64,000 nt of DNA, taken from Streptosporangiales bacterium. GTDB lineage: Bacteria > Actinomycetota > Actinomycetes > Streptosporangiales > WHSR01. The notes beneath the pieces were generated by a model. That model was not told the origin of the DNA, did no database searches, and saw only the letters and a program-made list of their open reading frames with translations. The translations under genes were made by a program, and so were the position numbers. Positions 20,456-29,538 of the stretch are shown here, piece by piece. The stretch is from positions 48,309-112,308 of the forward strand of contig WHSR01000007.1 of assembly GCA_009379995.1 (NCBI GenBank). The letters are read 5' to 3'. Numbering within the stretch: the first letter of the stretch is position 1; each line of letters starts with the position of its first letter.

Positions 20456-20931
20456 ATGGTCGTCGCGGAAATCTCGTTCTCCACCCTGCTGCGTGAGCCG
20501 CACCGGGTCACCGCCCAGCTCGCAGGCGGCGACGTGGTGTTGCACCGACGCGACGGCGAGGATCTCTACCTTTCGGTCAAGTCGAGGGCCGAGCGCGACG
20601 CCGAAAGCGCCACCCAGGCCGCGCGGATACTCGGCGCACTCGTCCACACCCCCGAGGGGCAGCTGCTCATCATCAACGTCCTCGACGAGGCCTTTCCTTG
20701 GACCCGCCTCCTCACTGGCCACGGCCGCGAACAGTTCGTGTCCGAGTTCGTCGCCACCGCCCGCGCCTGCGCCGACGTGGGCGTGTGGACGCCGCTCGGG
20801 CAACTGCTACATGAATGGAAGGCCACCGCAGCCATCCAGCCGACCCCGACCTGCACGCAGCTCTCACCGCTCCCCTGCCCGACGACGATCACGGCCCGGT
20901 CTCTGAGCCGGACATAGACCCGGACCGGTGA
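20456..20931 (+). CDS. Phd-like (prevent-host-death type) protein, frameshifted near 3' end
   Basis: The N-terminus (MVVAEISFSTLLREPHRVTAQLAGGDVVLHRRDGEDLYLS region) resembles actinobacterial Phd/YefM-like antitoxins. The helical middle ends with PLGQLLHEWKATAAI. In the ungapped frame the tail becomes unusual (PTPTCTQLSPLPC); one added base near 20836-20839 gives ADPDLHAALTAPLPDDDHGPV and a TGA at 20929-20931, a far more natural end (158 residues). No cognate toxin follows on this strand. The role is therefore uncertain. Confidence 0.55.
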
Positions 20932-20949
20932 GCCCCAAACGCGCGTCCA

Positions 20950-21318
20950 CTACCGCAACGGAAGCGCGCGGACACGAACTCCAGATGTGGTGAACGCCGC
21001 GACCGCGCCGGAGTCCAGATGCGATTCGAGGATGTCGAGGTGTCGCAGGATGATATTGACCAGGTCGGGGGGACGGAGATCCTTGATCTCCCGAACCAGG
21101 ATGACCGAAGGCTTCGTAGCTCGTGCGTGGGCCAAAAGAGCTCCGAAGTCGGTATCCCCGGAGATGATGACACGGTCATCCGTTGTGGCGAGAGCAACGA
21201 TCGTGGAGTCGGGGGCACCCTTCGCGTCGAGATCGCGGACGTGGACGGCGTCGTAACCGGACTTAGTCAGCAGCTCAGAGACCCGAGGCGAGAGGTTCTC
21301 ATCGACCAGAAACTTCAC
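20950..21318 (-). CDS. DUF5615 PIN-like toxin
   Basis: A 122-residue PIN-like (Mut7-C-type) protein. The GTG at 21318 begins VKFLVDENLSPRVSELL, a hallmark of DUF5615. Acidic residues at DEN, AKGAPDSTIVALA and SGDTDFGALLAHA match the metal-binding pockets of PIN-domain nucleases. The gene overlaps its upstream DUF433 antitoxin gene by 4 bp. Likely a toxin RNase (VapC45-like) neutralised by that partner. Confidence 0.85.
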   Translation of the reverse strand: MKFLVDENLSPRVSELLTKSGYDAVHVRDLDAKGAPDSTIVALATTDDRVIISGDTDFGALLAHARATKPSVILVREIKDLRPPDLVNIILRHLDILESHLDSGAVAAFTTSGVRVRALPLR

Positions 21319-21545
21319 GCTGGCTCTCGGAGCCGGTAGAAGTGGACGTTGGTCGAGGCTGCCGCGTATTCCAGGGCCTGCTTGATGTCGTCGCGCTCGA
21401 GGTCGGGGTAGTCCTCCAGGATTTCGTCGAAGGTCCAGCCGGCGGCGACGAGCTGAACCACGGTCTCCACGGTGATGCGCAGCCCGCGGATACACGGCTT
21501 GCCTTCGAGCTTGTCCGGCTCGACGGTGATCCGATCGAAGTTCAT
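21315..21545 (-). CDS. DUF433 antitoxin
   Basis: A 76-residue protein with the DUF433 pattern: RITVEPDKLEGKPCIRGLRITVETVV, then VAAGWTFDEILEDYPDLERDDIKQALEYAA, a helix-turn-helix-like unit. DUF433 proteins are antitoxins of DUF5615 PIN-like toxins. It is upstream of, and overlaps, the toxin gene. An operon promoter should lie in 21546-21647, where I see no clear palindrome. Confidence 0.85.
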   Translation of the reverse strand: MNFDRITVEPDKLEGKPCIRGLRITVETVVQLVAAGWTFDEILEDYPDLERDDIKQALEYAAASTNVHFYRLREPA

Positions 21546-21647
21546 GATGACTCCCCTCTGACCCGATACTGCCAGCTCGGCGCGGAGTTCGGCCAGTTCA
21601 CCCCTCGCACGCTACGCGACTCGTGCGCTGGGTTGCCGCGCTGAGAA

Positions 21648-22808
21648 TCAGCTGTGCATATCCGCGATCCCGGCGAGGTGGGTCAGCCGGGCCACGTGCT
21701 CGGCCGGCGAGCCGAACAGCTGCGCAGTGCCGTGCGCCCGCTTGAAGTACAGGTGGGCGTCATGCTCCCAGGTGATCGCGATGCCGCCATGCAGCTGGAT
21801 CATCTCGGCGGCGACCCGGAACAGCGCCTCGGAACAGTACGTCTTGGCGACCGCCGCGCGGACGGCGAGCTCCTCGCCACCCTGCGCAACCGTGCCCGCG
21901 GCCGCGTACGAGGCCGAGCGCGCGCTGTCCACCAGCACGTAGAGATCCGACATCCGGTGCTTGAGGGCCTGAAAGGACCCGATCGGCCGGCCGAACTGCA
22001 CCCGCGTCTTGGTGTAGTCCACGGTGAGCTCCAAAGCCCGGGCGGCGGCGCCGACCTGCTCGGCGGCCAACGCCACGCAGGCCAGGTCGCGCACCCGGGC
22101 CAGTACGGGGGCCGCGTCCCCACCAGCGGGGCCGCCCAGCCGCCGGCCCGGCGCACCGTCCAGCCGCACGCTCGCCAACCGGCGGGTGGGGTCCATGGCA
22201 GGGGTGTGCGCCCGGCGCACGTTGGACCCGGCCGGGTCCACCTCGAACAGACCGATCCCGTCCGCGGTGCGCGCGGCGACCAAAAGCACGTCGGCCAGGT
22301 CGCCGTCGAGCACGTAGTGAGCCTCCCCGGCGAGCGACCACCCGCCGGCGCTCTTGGTAGCGGCACAGGCCGCACGGTCGGGCTCCCAGCGACCCTCCGC
22401 GCCGACCCAGGCCAGGCCGGCCAGCGCCGAGCCATCGGCGATCTTCGGCAGGAGGCGCGCGCAGGCCTCGGCGTCCCCGGCGGCCAACAGCGCCTCGGCG
22501 GCGAGGACGGACCCGAGCAGAGGGGAAGGGGTGAGCGCGCGGCCCAGCTCCTCGAAGGCCAGGCAGGCATCGAACCAGCTCGCGCCCGCTCCGCCGTACT
22601 CCTCTGGCACGTTCAGCGCGGCGACGCCGGTCTGCTCGCACAGCACGTTCCACAGCGACCGGTCGTAGCCGTGCGGCGAGTCGATGGCCGCCCGCACAGC
22701 GGCGCTATCCGACCGCCGGTCGAGCAGGGCACGCAGCGCGTCGCGCAGCGCACGCTGCTCCTCGGTCAGGTCCCCGCTCAGGTCATCGGTCACGCCGATC
22801 GAGGTCAT
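21648..22808 (-). CDS. Acyl-CoA dehydrogenase (FadE33-like)
   Basis: A 386-residue acyl-CoA dehydrogenase and last gene of the fadD3-ech-fadE31-fadE32-fadE33-like operon. Motifs include TKTRVQFGRPIGSFQALKHR and MIQLHGGIAITWEHDAHLYFKR, where WEH marks the active-site region of this subgroup. In mycobacteria FadE31-33 act late in C/D-ring degradation on acyl-CoAs after ring opening. The assignment to FadE33 rests on gene order. The ATG overlaps the upstream stop (ATGA). Confidence 0.75.
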   Translation of the reverse strand: MTSIGVTDDLSGDLTEEQRALRDALRALLDRRSDSAAVRAAIDSPHGYDRSLWNVLCEQTGVAALNVPEEYGGAGASWFDACLAFEELGRALTPSPLLGSVLAAEALLAAGDAEACARLLPKIADGSALAGLAWVGAEGRWEPDRAACAATKSAGGWSLAGEAHYVLDGDLADVLLVAARTADGIGLFEVDPAGSNVRRAHTPAMDPTRRLASVRLDGAPGRRLGGPAGGDAAPVLARVRDLACVALAAEQVGAAARALELTVDYTKTRVQFGRPIGSFQALKHRMSDLYVLVDSARSASYAAAGTVAQGGEELAVRAAVAKTYCSEALFRVAAEMIQLHGGIAITWEHDAHLYFKRAHGTAQLFGSPAEHVARLTHLAGIADMHS

Positions 22809-23815
22809 CGCCGCACCTCCCTGCCGGCGAGCGCCGCCCGTACCCGGGCGCGGTGTACGGTCCCAGTCCCCCACGCGGACATCAGGGCGCGCACCTTGGT
22901 CAGCCACAGGCCGAGGTCGCACTCGCGCGTGTAGCCGACTGCCCCGTGCACCTGCAGCGCCGCCCGGGCCGCCCGGTAGGCGGCCTCGGCGCAGGCGACC
23001 TTCGCCGCCGAGACGTCCCTCGCCGCGGCCTCCGAACGGTCGGCGACCGCTATCGCCGCGCCGAACAGCAGCGGCCTGGCCAGCTCCAGCGCCACGTAGA
23101 CGTCGGCCAGCCGGTGCTTGACCGCCTGGAAGGAGCCGACCGGCCGGCCGAACTGGACGCGCGCCTTCGCGTGCCCGGTCGCCATCTCCAACAACGCCCG
23201 CCCGGCGCCGAGCATCTGGGCGGCCGTCGCCAGCGCGCCCAGCTCGAAGGCGTGCGCCGCGGCCCGCCGCACCTCCTCGCCCCGCGCGAGCACCTCACCG
23301 CCAGTGACCGTGAACAGCCGCCTCGCCGGATCGACCGACGACATCGCCGCCGACCTCGCGCCCCCGGTGGCGTCGACCCGGCTCAGCGCGTCGTGCTCGA
23401 CGGCGAGCACCGGCGCCGCGACGGAGGCGTCCAGCGCGTACGGCACGTGCGGCGGCAGGGCCACCGAGGCCATCACCTCCCCGCGGGCCAGGTCGGTCAA
23501 CCATGTGGTGACCCCGGACTCGGCGAGGACTATCGCGGCCGCCGCCGACTCGACGACCGGCCCGGGTACGGCGTGGTGGCCCAGCTCCTCGAACGCCACG
23601 ACCACGTCGACCGGTCCGGCGTCGAGCCCGCCCCAGCGTTCCGGCACCGTCAACGCCGCGACGCCGAGCTCGGCCAGCCGCTTCCACAGCGTCCGGCCGG
23701 GCTCGTAATCCCCGGCGGCGAAGCCGCGGGCGACGGCCGGGGTGTCGGCAGCGGCGAGGAGGTCGTGCAGGCTCGCGGCGAACGCAAGCCGCTCCGCAGA
23801 CAGCGCGAACCTCAT
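22805..23815 (-). CDS. Acyl-CoA dehydrogenase (FadE32-like)
   Basis: A 336-residue acyl-CoA dehydrogenase, shorter than its neighbours. It carries AKARVQFGRPVGSFQAVKHR and LQVHGAVGYTRECDLGLWL. It probably forms a heteromeric enzyme with the next gene product, as FadE pairs in steroid degradation do. FadE32 of M. tuberculosis acts on a methyl-oxo-octanedioyl-CoA intermediate of ring C/D breakdown. Assignment is by position in the operon. ATGA overlaps occur at both ends. Confidence 0.72.
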   Translation of the reverse strand: MRFALSAERLAFAASLHDLLAAADTPAVARGFAAGDYEPGRTLWKRLAELGVAALTVPERWGGLDAGPVDVVVAFEELGHHAVPGPVVESAAAAIVLAESGVTTWLTDLARGEVMASVALPPHVPYALDASVAAPVLAVEHDALSRVDATGGARSAAMSSVDPARRLFTVTGGEVLARGEEVRRAAAHAFELGALATAAQMLGAGRALLEMATGHAKARVQFGRPVGSFQAVKHRLADVYVALELARPLLFGAAIAVADRSEAAARDVSAAKVACAEAAYRAARAALQVHGAVGYTRECDLGLWLTKVRALMSAWGTGTVHRARVRAALAGREVRR

Positions 23816-24976
23816 CGCCGGTCTCCCCTCGGCAAACCCAGCAGCCGCTCGGCGATCACGTCGCGCTGGATCTCGTTGGTGCCGGCGTAGATGGGACCGG
23901 CGAGCGAGAACAGATACCCGCTCAGCCATCGCCCGCCGTCCGGACCGTCCGGCCCGGACAGCTCCGCCTCCGCGCCGAGCAACTCGAGCGCGGTCTCGTG
24001 CAGCGCCACGTCGAGCTCGGACCACACCAGCTTGTCCACGCTCGACTCGGGGCCGAGCGTGCCGCCCTCGAGGAGCCGGGTCGCCGTGCCGAACGTGCGC
24101 AGCCGGTATGCATGCGCCGTGATCCAGGCGTCCACCACCCGGTCGGCGGGCGCCGCCTCCGAAGCGTCACCTACCCGCCGCCACAGGTCCACGAGCCGGT
24201 CCGCGGCCGCGCAGAACCGCCCCGGGCTGCGCAGCGTGAGGCCCCGCTCGTTGCTTGCGGTGCTCATCGCCACCCGCCAGCCCTGGTCCACCTCGCCGAC
24301 AACGTCGGCGTCCGGCACGAAGGCTTCGTCGAAGAAGATCTCCGCGAAGCCCGGCTCGCCGTCGAGCTGCGGAATCGGGCGCACCGTCACGCCGGCCGCG
24401 CGCAGGTCGAACAGGAGGTACGTGAGCCCCCGGTGCCGTTCCGCGGTCGGGTCGGTGCGGAACAGCCCGAAGCCCTTGTCCGCGTACGTGGCCCGCGAGC
24501 TCCAGGTCTTCTGGCCGCGCAGCAGCCAACCGCCGTCCGCCCGTACCGCCACGCTGCGGATCGCCGCGAGGTCGCTGCCCGCCTCCGGCTCGGACCATGC
24601 CTGCGCCCACACGTCGTCGGCCCGGGCCATTCTGGGCAGCAGCCGGGCGCGCTGCTCCTCGGTGCCGTGCGCGAAGAGCGTGGGCGCGAGCAGGAAGATG
24701 CCGTTCTGGCTCACCCGCGCCGGGGCGCCCGCGGCATAGTACTCCTCCTCGAAGATCAACCACTCCAGGAGGGGACGCGTCCCGGCCGCCGTACTCGCGC
24801 GGCCAGGACACCGCCGACAGCCGGGCGCCGGCGAGCTCGCGCTCCCAGGCCCGGTGCGCGGCGAACCCCTCCCAAGTGTCCATCGACGGCAGCGGCCTCG
24901 GCGGCACGTGTTCGGCCAGCCAGGCGCGCACCTCGTCGCGGAAAGCACGGAGGGGCTCGTCGAGTTCGAGGTCCAC
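23812..24976 (-). CDS. Acyl-CoA dehydrogenase (FadE31-like), frameshifted
   Basis: The first 67 residues (MDLELDEPLRAFRDEVRAWL onward, GTG at 24976) are in one frame and the rest, from LLEWLIFEEEYYAAGAP, in another. The frames meet at the four-G run 24771-24774; removing one G gives WPREYGGRDASLLEWLIFEEEYY and about 387 residues, close to FadE31. The C-terminal part has SEPEAGSDLAAIRSVAVRAD, QKTWSSRATYADKGFGLFR and the terminal GTNEIQRDVIAERLLGLPRG motif. Probably an intact gene with a base-call error. Confidence 0.78.
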
Positions 24977-24978
24977 CG

Positions 24979-25821
24979 TCAGTCCCGCCGGCCCTCGCGC
25001 CTCATGGCCCGCGCGTCCATCCCGCCGAGCGGGTCGGCCGACGTCTCAGCGTTGTGCGCGTGCGCGAAGTGGTGCAGCCCGAACGCCGAATCCATCCCGG
25101 CGCGCAGGCCCATCAGGTCCTCGGCCTGGTTGACCGCGCGCTTGGTCAGCGCCAGCCCGAACCGGGGCATGCCGGCGATCCGCCCGGCCAGCGCGACCGT
25201 CTCCTCCTCCAGCCTGTCCCGCGGCACCACACGGTTCACCATCCCCCACTCGTAGGCCCGCCGGGCGTCGAACCGCTCCCCGGTGAACAGCACCTCCTTG
25301 GCAGCGCGCGGGCCGAGCACCCACGGGTGCGCGAAGTACTCCACGCCGGGTATGCCCATCCGGACCACCGGGTCGGCGAAGAAGGCGTCGTCGGCCGCCA
25401 CGATCAGGTCGCAGACCCAGGCGAGCATCAGCCCGCCGGCGATGCAGGCGCCCTGCACCATCGCGACCGTCGGCTTGGGGATCTCCCGCCAGCGCCGGCA
25501 CATGCCGAGGTAGACCTCGATCTCCCGGGAGTAGCGTCCGTCGCCGCCGGACTTGTCGACGTGGTCCCACCACAACACGGCCCTGCGCTGGAAAGACCTG
25601 TGCGCGTCCCGTTCCGGGGTGCCGATGTCGTGCCCGGCGGAGAAGTGGTCCCCCGCGCCCGCGAGCACGATGACGGAGACCTCCTCGTCGTCCACGGCGC
25701 GGGTGAACGCGGCGTCCAGGGCGTACGTCATCGCCGAGTTCTGGGCGTTGCGGTACTTCGGCCGGTCCATGGTCACCAGGGCCACCGGGCCGCGCCGCTC
25801 GTACCGGACGACGTCTGTCAT
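24979..25821 (-). CDS. Enoyl-CoA hydratase family protein in the fadD3 operon
   Basis: A 280-residue crotonase. AGAGDHFSAGHDIG and VQGACIAGGLMLAWVCDLIVA build the oxyanion hole; the Glu of the second loop lies near GIPGVEYFAHPWVLG. The HDI loop and length set it apart from EchA20. It sits between fadD3 and fadE31 with overlap on one side and a 2-bp gap on the other, a position with no equivalent in the M. tuberculosis KstR2 cluster as I remember it. Probably hydrates an unsaturated HIP-CoA-derived intermediate. Confidence 0.8.
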   Translation of the reverse strand: MTDVVRYERRGPVALVTMDRPKYRNAQNSAMTYALDAAFTRAVDDEEVSVIVLAGAGDHFSAGHDIGTPERDAHRSFQRRAVLWWDHVDKSGGDGRYSREIEVYLGMCRRWREIPKPTVAMVQGACIAGGLMLAWVCDLIVAADDAFFADPVVRMGIPGVEYFAHPWVLGPRAAKEVLFTGERFDARRAYEWGMVNRVVPRDRLEEETVALAGRIAGMPRFGLALTKRAVNQAEDLMGLRAGMDSAFGLHHFAHAHNAETSADPLGGMDARAMRREGRRD

Positions 25822-27437
25822 GATCCCTCCCGCAGCACGTCCTTCAGCACCTTCCCCGAGGCGTTGCGCGGCAGCTCGGCGCGGAACTCGACGTGACGGG
25901 GCCGCTTGTAGTTCGCCAGCCGTTCCCCGCAGAAGGCCAGGACGTCGTCGGCGGACAGGTCGCGGCCGGGCCCGCGGACGACGAACGCCTTGCCGACCTC
26001 ACCGAGGCGGTCATCCGGCACGCCGACGACCGCCGCCTCGGCCACGCCGTCCAAGCGCGCCAGGGCCCCCTCGACCTCGGCCGGGTACACGTTGAACCCG
26101 CCGCAGATGTACATGTCCTTGAGCCGGTCGGTGATGGTCAGGTAGCCGCGCCCGTCCAGCCGGCCGACGTCGCCGGTGTGCAGCCAGCCGTCCCGGTCGA
26201 TCGCCTCCTCGGTCGCCTTCGGGTCGTCCAGGTAGCCCAGCATCACGTTCGGGCCGCGGAGGCAGACCTCACCGGGCCCGCCGGGCGGCAGCGGACGGCC
26301 CGAGCCGTCGACTGTCAGTACCTCGAACCCGGCAGCGGCGCGGCCGCAGGTGTGCGCGACGGTGGCGTCGTCGTCGTCCGGACGGCACATGGTCGCCACC
26401 ACCGCCTCGGTGAGCCCGTACGCGGTCAACACGGTGCGGAAGCTGAGGTCGGTCTGCATCCGCTCGACCAACGCCACGGGGACGGTGGCCGCCCCGGTCA
26501 CCGCAAGCCGCAGCGAGGACAGGTCGTACCGGCCGCGGTCGGGGTGGTCGAGGATGGTCTGGTAGATCGTCGGCGGGCCGGGCAGCACGGTGATCCGCTC
26601 CTCGGCCACCAACCGAATGGCTCGCTCGACGTCGTAGGTGGCCTGCGGGACGAGCGTGGCGCCCCGCAGCAGGCAGGCCAGGATGCCGGCCTTGTAGCCG
26701 AAGCTGTGGAAGAACGGGTTGATCACCAGGTACCTGTCGGCCCGGCCGAGCCCGCCGCAGTCGGCCCACGCCTCGGCGACCGACAGCGCCTGCCGGTGCG
26801 CGCTGAGCACGCCCTTGCTCCGCCCGGTCGTACCGGAGGTGAACAGGATGTCGCTGACGTCGCCGGGACGTACGACGGCCGCGCGGGCGTCGGCCTCGGC
26901 GGCGGGTACCCGTGCCGCGGCGACGCCGATCTCGGACCAGTCCAGTACGCCGTCGTCGGGGTGCCCCGCGCTGTCTCCAGGTACGCTCACCACGCCGCGC
27001 AGGCCGGCCAGCCCCGGTACCGGGCCGCCCGTGCTCCCGTCCCCCTCACCGGCGGCCGCGGCCCGCAGCCTGGCCAACCGGTCGACGCCGAGGAACTCGC
27101 CGACGACCACGAGCAGCCGCGCGTCGCTGCGGGCCAGGACGTCGAGCATCTCCGGGCCGGTGAACCGGGTGTTGACCGGGACCAGGGTCGCCCCGGCGTA
27201 CAGCGCGCCGAGCGCCGCGGTCACCCAGTGATGGGTGTTCGGCGCGCACACCGCTACCCGGTCGCCGGGCTGCACGCCCTCCGCGACGAGCGCCCGGGCG
27301 AACGTGCGGACCCGCTCGTGCAGCTCGGCGTAACTCAGCTCTTCCCGGCCGTCGGCGACCGCCGGCGCGTCGCCGAACCGTCGCGCGGCGCGGGCGAGCG
27401 CGGCGGGGATCGTCTGTGCGTCGGTGTCGACGTTCAC
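25818..27437 (-). CDS. fadD3: HIP-CoA ligase FadD3
   Basis: A 539-residue AMP-forming acyl-CoA synthetase. The P-loop ILFTSGTTGRSKGVLSAHRQ and the stretch INPFFHSFGYKAGILACLLRG match FadD3, the ligase that activates HIP, the remnant of rings C and D. The adenylate motif YGLTE and the hinge DRLKDMYICGGFNVYPAEVE are intact, as is the catalytic Lys near NASGKVLK. It starts at a GTG with AGGAGG upstream. Divergent from fadE30, as in mycobacteria, with a KstR-like site between. Confidence 0.9.
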   Translation of the reverse strand: MNVDTDAQTIPAALARAARRFGDAPAVADGREELSYAELHERVRTFARALVAEGVQPGDRVAVCAPNTHHWVTAALGALYAGATLVPVNTRFTGPEMLDVLARSDARLLVVVGEFLGVDRLARLRAAAAGEGDGSTGGPVPGLAGLRGVVSVPGDSAGHPDDGVLDWSEIGVAAARVPAAEADARAAVVRPGDVSDILFTSGTTGRSKGVLSAHRQALSVAEAWADCGGLGRADRYLVINPFFHSFGYKAGILACLLRGATLVPQATYDVERAIRLVAEERITVLPGPPTIYQTILDHPDRGRYDLSSLRLAVTGAATVPVALVERMQTDLSFRTVLTAYGLTEAVVATMCRPDDDDATVAHTCGRAAAGFEVLTVDGSGRPLPPGGPGEVCLRGPNVMLGYLDDPKATEEAIDRDGWLHTGDVGRLDGRGYLTITDRLKDMYICGGFNVYPAEVEGALARLDGVAEAAVVGVPDDRLGEVGKAFVVRGPGRDLSADDVLAFCGERLANYKRPRHVEFRAELPRNASGKVLKDVLREGS

Positions 27438-27450
27438 CGCGACCTCCTGA

Positions 27451-27464
27451 TAGAACTTGTTCTT
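27451..27464. promoter_or_regulatory. KstR-like operator between fadD3 and fadE30
   Basis: TAGAACTTGTTCTT fits TnnAACnnGTTnnA but for the last base and is embedded in the wider near-palindrome CTGATAGAAC..GTTCTTATCAG. I do not see the KstR2 consensus AnCAAGnnCTTGnT here, although mycobacterial homologues are KstR2-controlled. Confidence 0.55.
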
Positions 27465-27510
27465 ATCAGAGCCGTCGGCATTGCCGCCAGAGTTGCGGAG
27501 GAATGCCCGC

Positions 27511-28731
27511 TTGTCAGCCGATACACGTTCTAGTCATGGCGCGGACGAGGCGTTTCGGCGCACCGTCCGGGAGTGGCTGGCGGACAACCTCACCGGCCGA
27601 TTCGCCGAGCTGCGCGGGTTGGGCGGATCCGGTCGGGAGCACGAGGCGTTCGAGGAGCGCCTGGCCTGGAACCGCCATCTCGCTGCGGCCGGCTGGACCT
27701 GTCTGGGCTGGTCCGTCGAGCACGGCGGCCGCGGCGCGTCGCTTTCGCAGCAGGTGATCTTCCACGAGGAGTACGCGCGCTCCGGCGCGCCGACCAAGGT
27801 CAGCCACATCGGCGAGGAGCTGCTTGGCCCGACGCTCATCGCGTTCGGCACCGCCGAGCAGCGGCGGCGGTTCCTGCCGAAGATCGTCTCCGTCGAGGAG
27901 CTGTGGTGCCAGGGGTACTCCGAGCCGGGAGCCGGCTCCGACCTCGCGTCGGTGTCGACCTCGGCCGAGCGCTCCGGCGACGAGTGGGTGATCAGTGGCC
28001 AGAAGGTGTGGACCTCGCTCGCGCACGTCGCGGACTGGTGCTTCGTGCTGGCCCGCACGGGCGGCACGGGGCCTACCGACGCGGTCGGCTCGCGCCGCCA
28101 CCACGGTCTGTCGTATCTGCTCGTGCCCATGGACCAGCCCGGGGTGCTGGTGCGCCCGATCCGCCAGCTCACCGGGACCTCGGAGTTCAACGAGGTGTTC
28201 TTCGACGGCGCGCGCACCGAGCGTGACCTGGTGGTGGGCGAGGTCGGCGGCGGCTGGCGGGTCGCCATGGGCACGCTGGGGTTCGAGCGCGGCGTGGCGA
28301 CGCTGGGCCAGCAGGTACGGTTCCGGCGCGAGCTCGAAGGACTCGTCGAGGCGGCCCGGAAGTGCGGTGCGATCGAGGACCCGGTAATCCGAGACCGGCT
28401 GACCCGCGCGTGGATCGGGCTGGATGTGATGCGCTCGCACGCGCTCCGTACCCTCGGCCGACAGGACACCTCGGGCGGCACGGCCTCGGTCGCCAAGCTG
28501 CTGTGGGCGGGGTGGCACCGGGCTCTCGGCGAGCTCGCCATGGACGTGCTCGGCGCGTCCTCGATGGTGGCCCGAGGTGCGCCGGCGCCGGACGGCGGCC
28601 GCGACCTCGACGGGTGGCAGCGGCTGTTCCTGTTCAGCCGGGCCGACACCATCTACAGCGGGTCCGACGAGATCCAGCGCAACATCGTCGCCGAACGGAT
28701 ACTCGGCCTGCCCAGGGAAGCCCGGGGATGA
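27511..28731 (+). CDS. fadE30: Acyl-CoA dehydrogenase FadE30
   Basis: A 406-residue acyl-CoA dehydrogenase. The segments REHEAFEERLAWNRHLAAAG, QGYSEPGAGSDLASV, TSEFNEVFFDGARTERDLVV and the end SDEIQRNIVAERILGLPREA agree closely with FadE30, which desaturates the HIP-CoA side chain. A TTG at 27511 is taken as start because GGAGG lies nine bases upstream and no ATG/GTG is available in frame near the conserved region. The TGA overlaps the ATG of ipdF. Confidence 0.88.
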   Translation: MSADTRSSHGADEAFRRTVREWLADNLTGRFAELRGLGGSGREHEAFEERLAWNRHLAAAGWTCLGWSVEHGGRGASLSQQVIFHEEYARSGAPTKVSHIGEELLGPTLIAFGTAEQRRRFLPKIVSVEELWCQGYSEPGAGSDLASVSTSAERSGDEWVISGQKVWTSLAHVADWCFVLARTGGTGPTDAVGSRRHHGLSYLLVPMDQPGVLVRPIRQLTGTSEFNEVFFDGARTERDLVVGEVGGGWRVAMGTLGFERGVATLGQQVRFRRELEGLVEAARKCGAIEDPVIRDRLTRAWIGLDVMRSHALRTLGRQDTSGGTASVAKLLWAGWHRALGELAMDVLGASSMVARGAPAPDGGRDLDGWQRLFLFSRADTIYSGSDEIQRNIVAERILGLPREARG

Positions 28732-29531
28732 GCCCGCGACAGCCGGCCGGCCACGGGCTGCTGGACGGGAAGATCGTCGCGGTCACCGCGGCCGCCGGCA
28801 CGGGCATCGGGTCGGCCGCCGCCCGGCGTTGCCTGGCGGAGGGCGGGTCCGTTGTGGTCAGCGACGTCCACGAGCGGCGGCTGACCGAGACCGCAGCCGC
28901 GCTCGCCGCGGAGTACGGCGAAGGCGGCGAGGGCGGCAAGGACGGCGGCCGGGTGCATGCCGTCCGCTGCGACGTCACCGACGAGGAGCAGGTGCGCGCG
29001 CTGATCGATGCGACGGTGGCGCGTTTCGGCCGCCTGGACGTAATGATCAACAACGCCGGCCTCGGCGGCACCCGGTCGGTCCTGGACATGGCCGACGAGG
29101 AATGGGGCCGCGTCCTGGACATCACCCTCGGCGGTGCCTTCCGGTGCACCCGGGCGGCGCTGCGGCAGATGGTGGCGCAGGGTGGCGGCGGCGCGGTGGT
29201 GAACAACGCGTCGGTGATCGGCTGGCGCGCGCAGCGCGGGCAGGCGCACTACGCGGCCGCGAAGGCCGGGGTGATGGCGCTCACCCGGTGCGCGGCGCTG
29301 GACGTGGCCGAGCACGGCATCCGGGTGAACGCGGTAGCGCCGAGCCTGGCCATGCACCCCTTCCTGGCCAGGGTGACGAGCGAGGAGCTGTTGCGCGAGC
29401 TCGCCGGTCGGGAGGCGTTCGGGCGGGCGGCCGAACCGTGGGAGGTCGCCACCGTGATGGTGTTCCTGGCCAGCGACTACGCCTCGTACCTCACCGGCGA
29501 GGTGGTGTCGGTGAGCAGCCAGCATCCTTGA
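28728..29531 (+). CDS. ipdF: Short-chain dehydrogenase IpdF-like
   Basis: A 267-residue SDR. The cofactor-binding motif is TAAAGTGIGSAAARR, the structural NNAG is in MINNAGLGGT, and the catalytic Tyr-Lys occurs in HYAAAKAG. Located between fadE30 and fadA6, matching Rv3559c (IpdF), which oxidises the 5-hydroxyl of 5-OH-HIP-CoA. The assignment is by synteny plus SDR type. It overlaps fadE30 by 4 bp and is followed by fadA6 after a short gap. Confidence 0.82.
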   Translation: MSPRQPAGHGLLDGKIVAVTAAAGTGIGSAAARRCLAEGGSVVVSDVHERRLTETAAALAAEYGEGGEGGKDGGRVHAVRCDVTDEEQVRALIDATVARFGRLDVMINNAGLGGTRSVLDMADEEWGRVLDITLGGAFRCTRAALRQMVAQGGGGAVVNNASVIGWRAQRGQAHYAAAKAGVMALTRCAALDVAEHGIRVNAVAPSLAMHPFLARVTSEELLRELAGREAFGRAAEPWEVATVMVFLASDYASYLTGEVVSVSSQHP

Positions 29532-29538
29532 GCGGGAG

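Noticed and set aside
27520..27533. Possible second KstR site near the fadE30 start
   Set aside because: Only the GTT half with CT-A matches; the AAC half is TAC and the site falls within the coding start.
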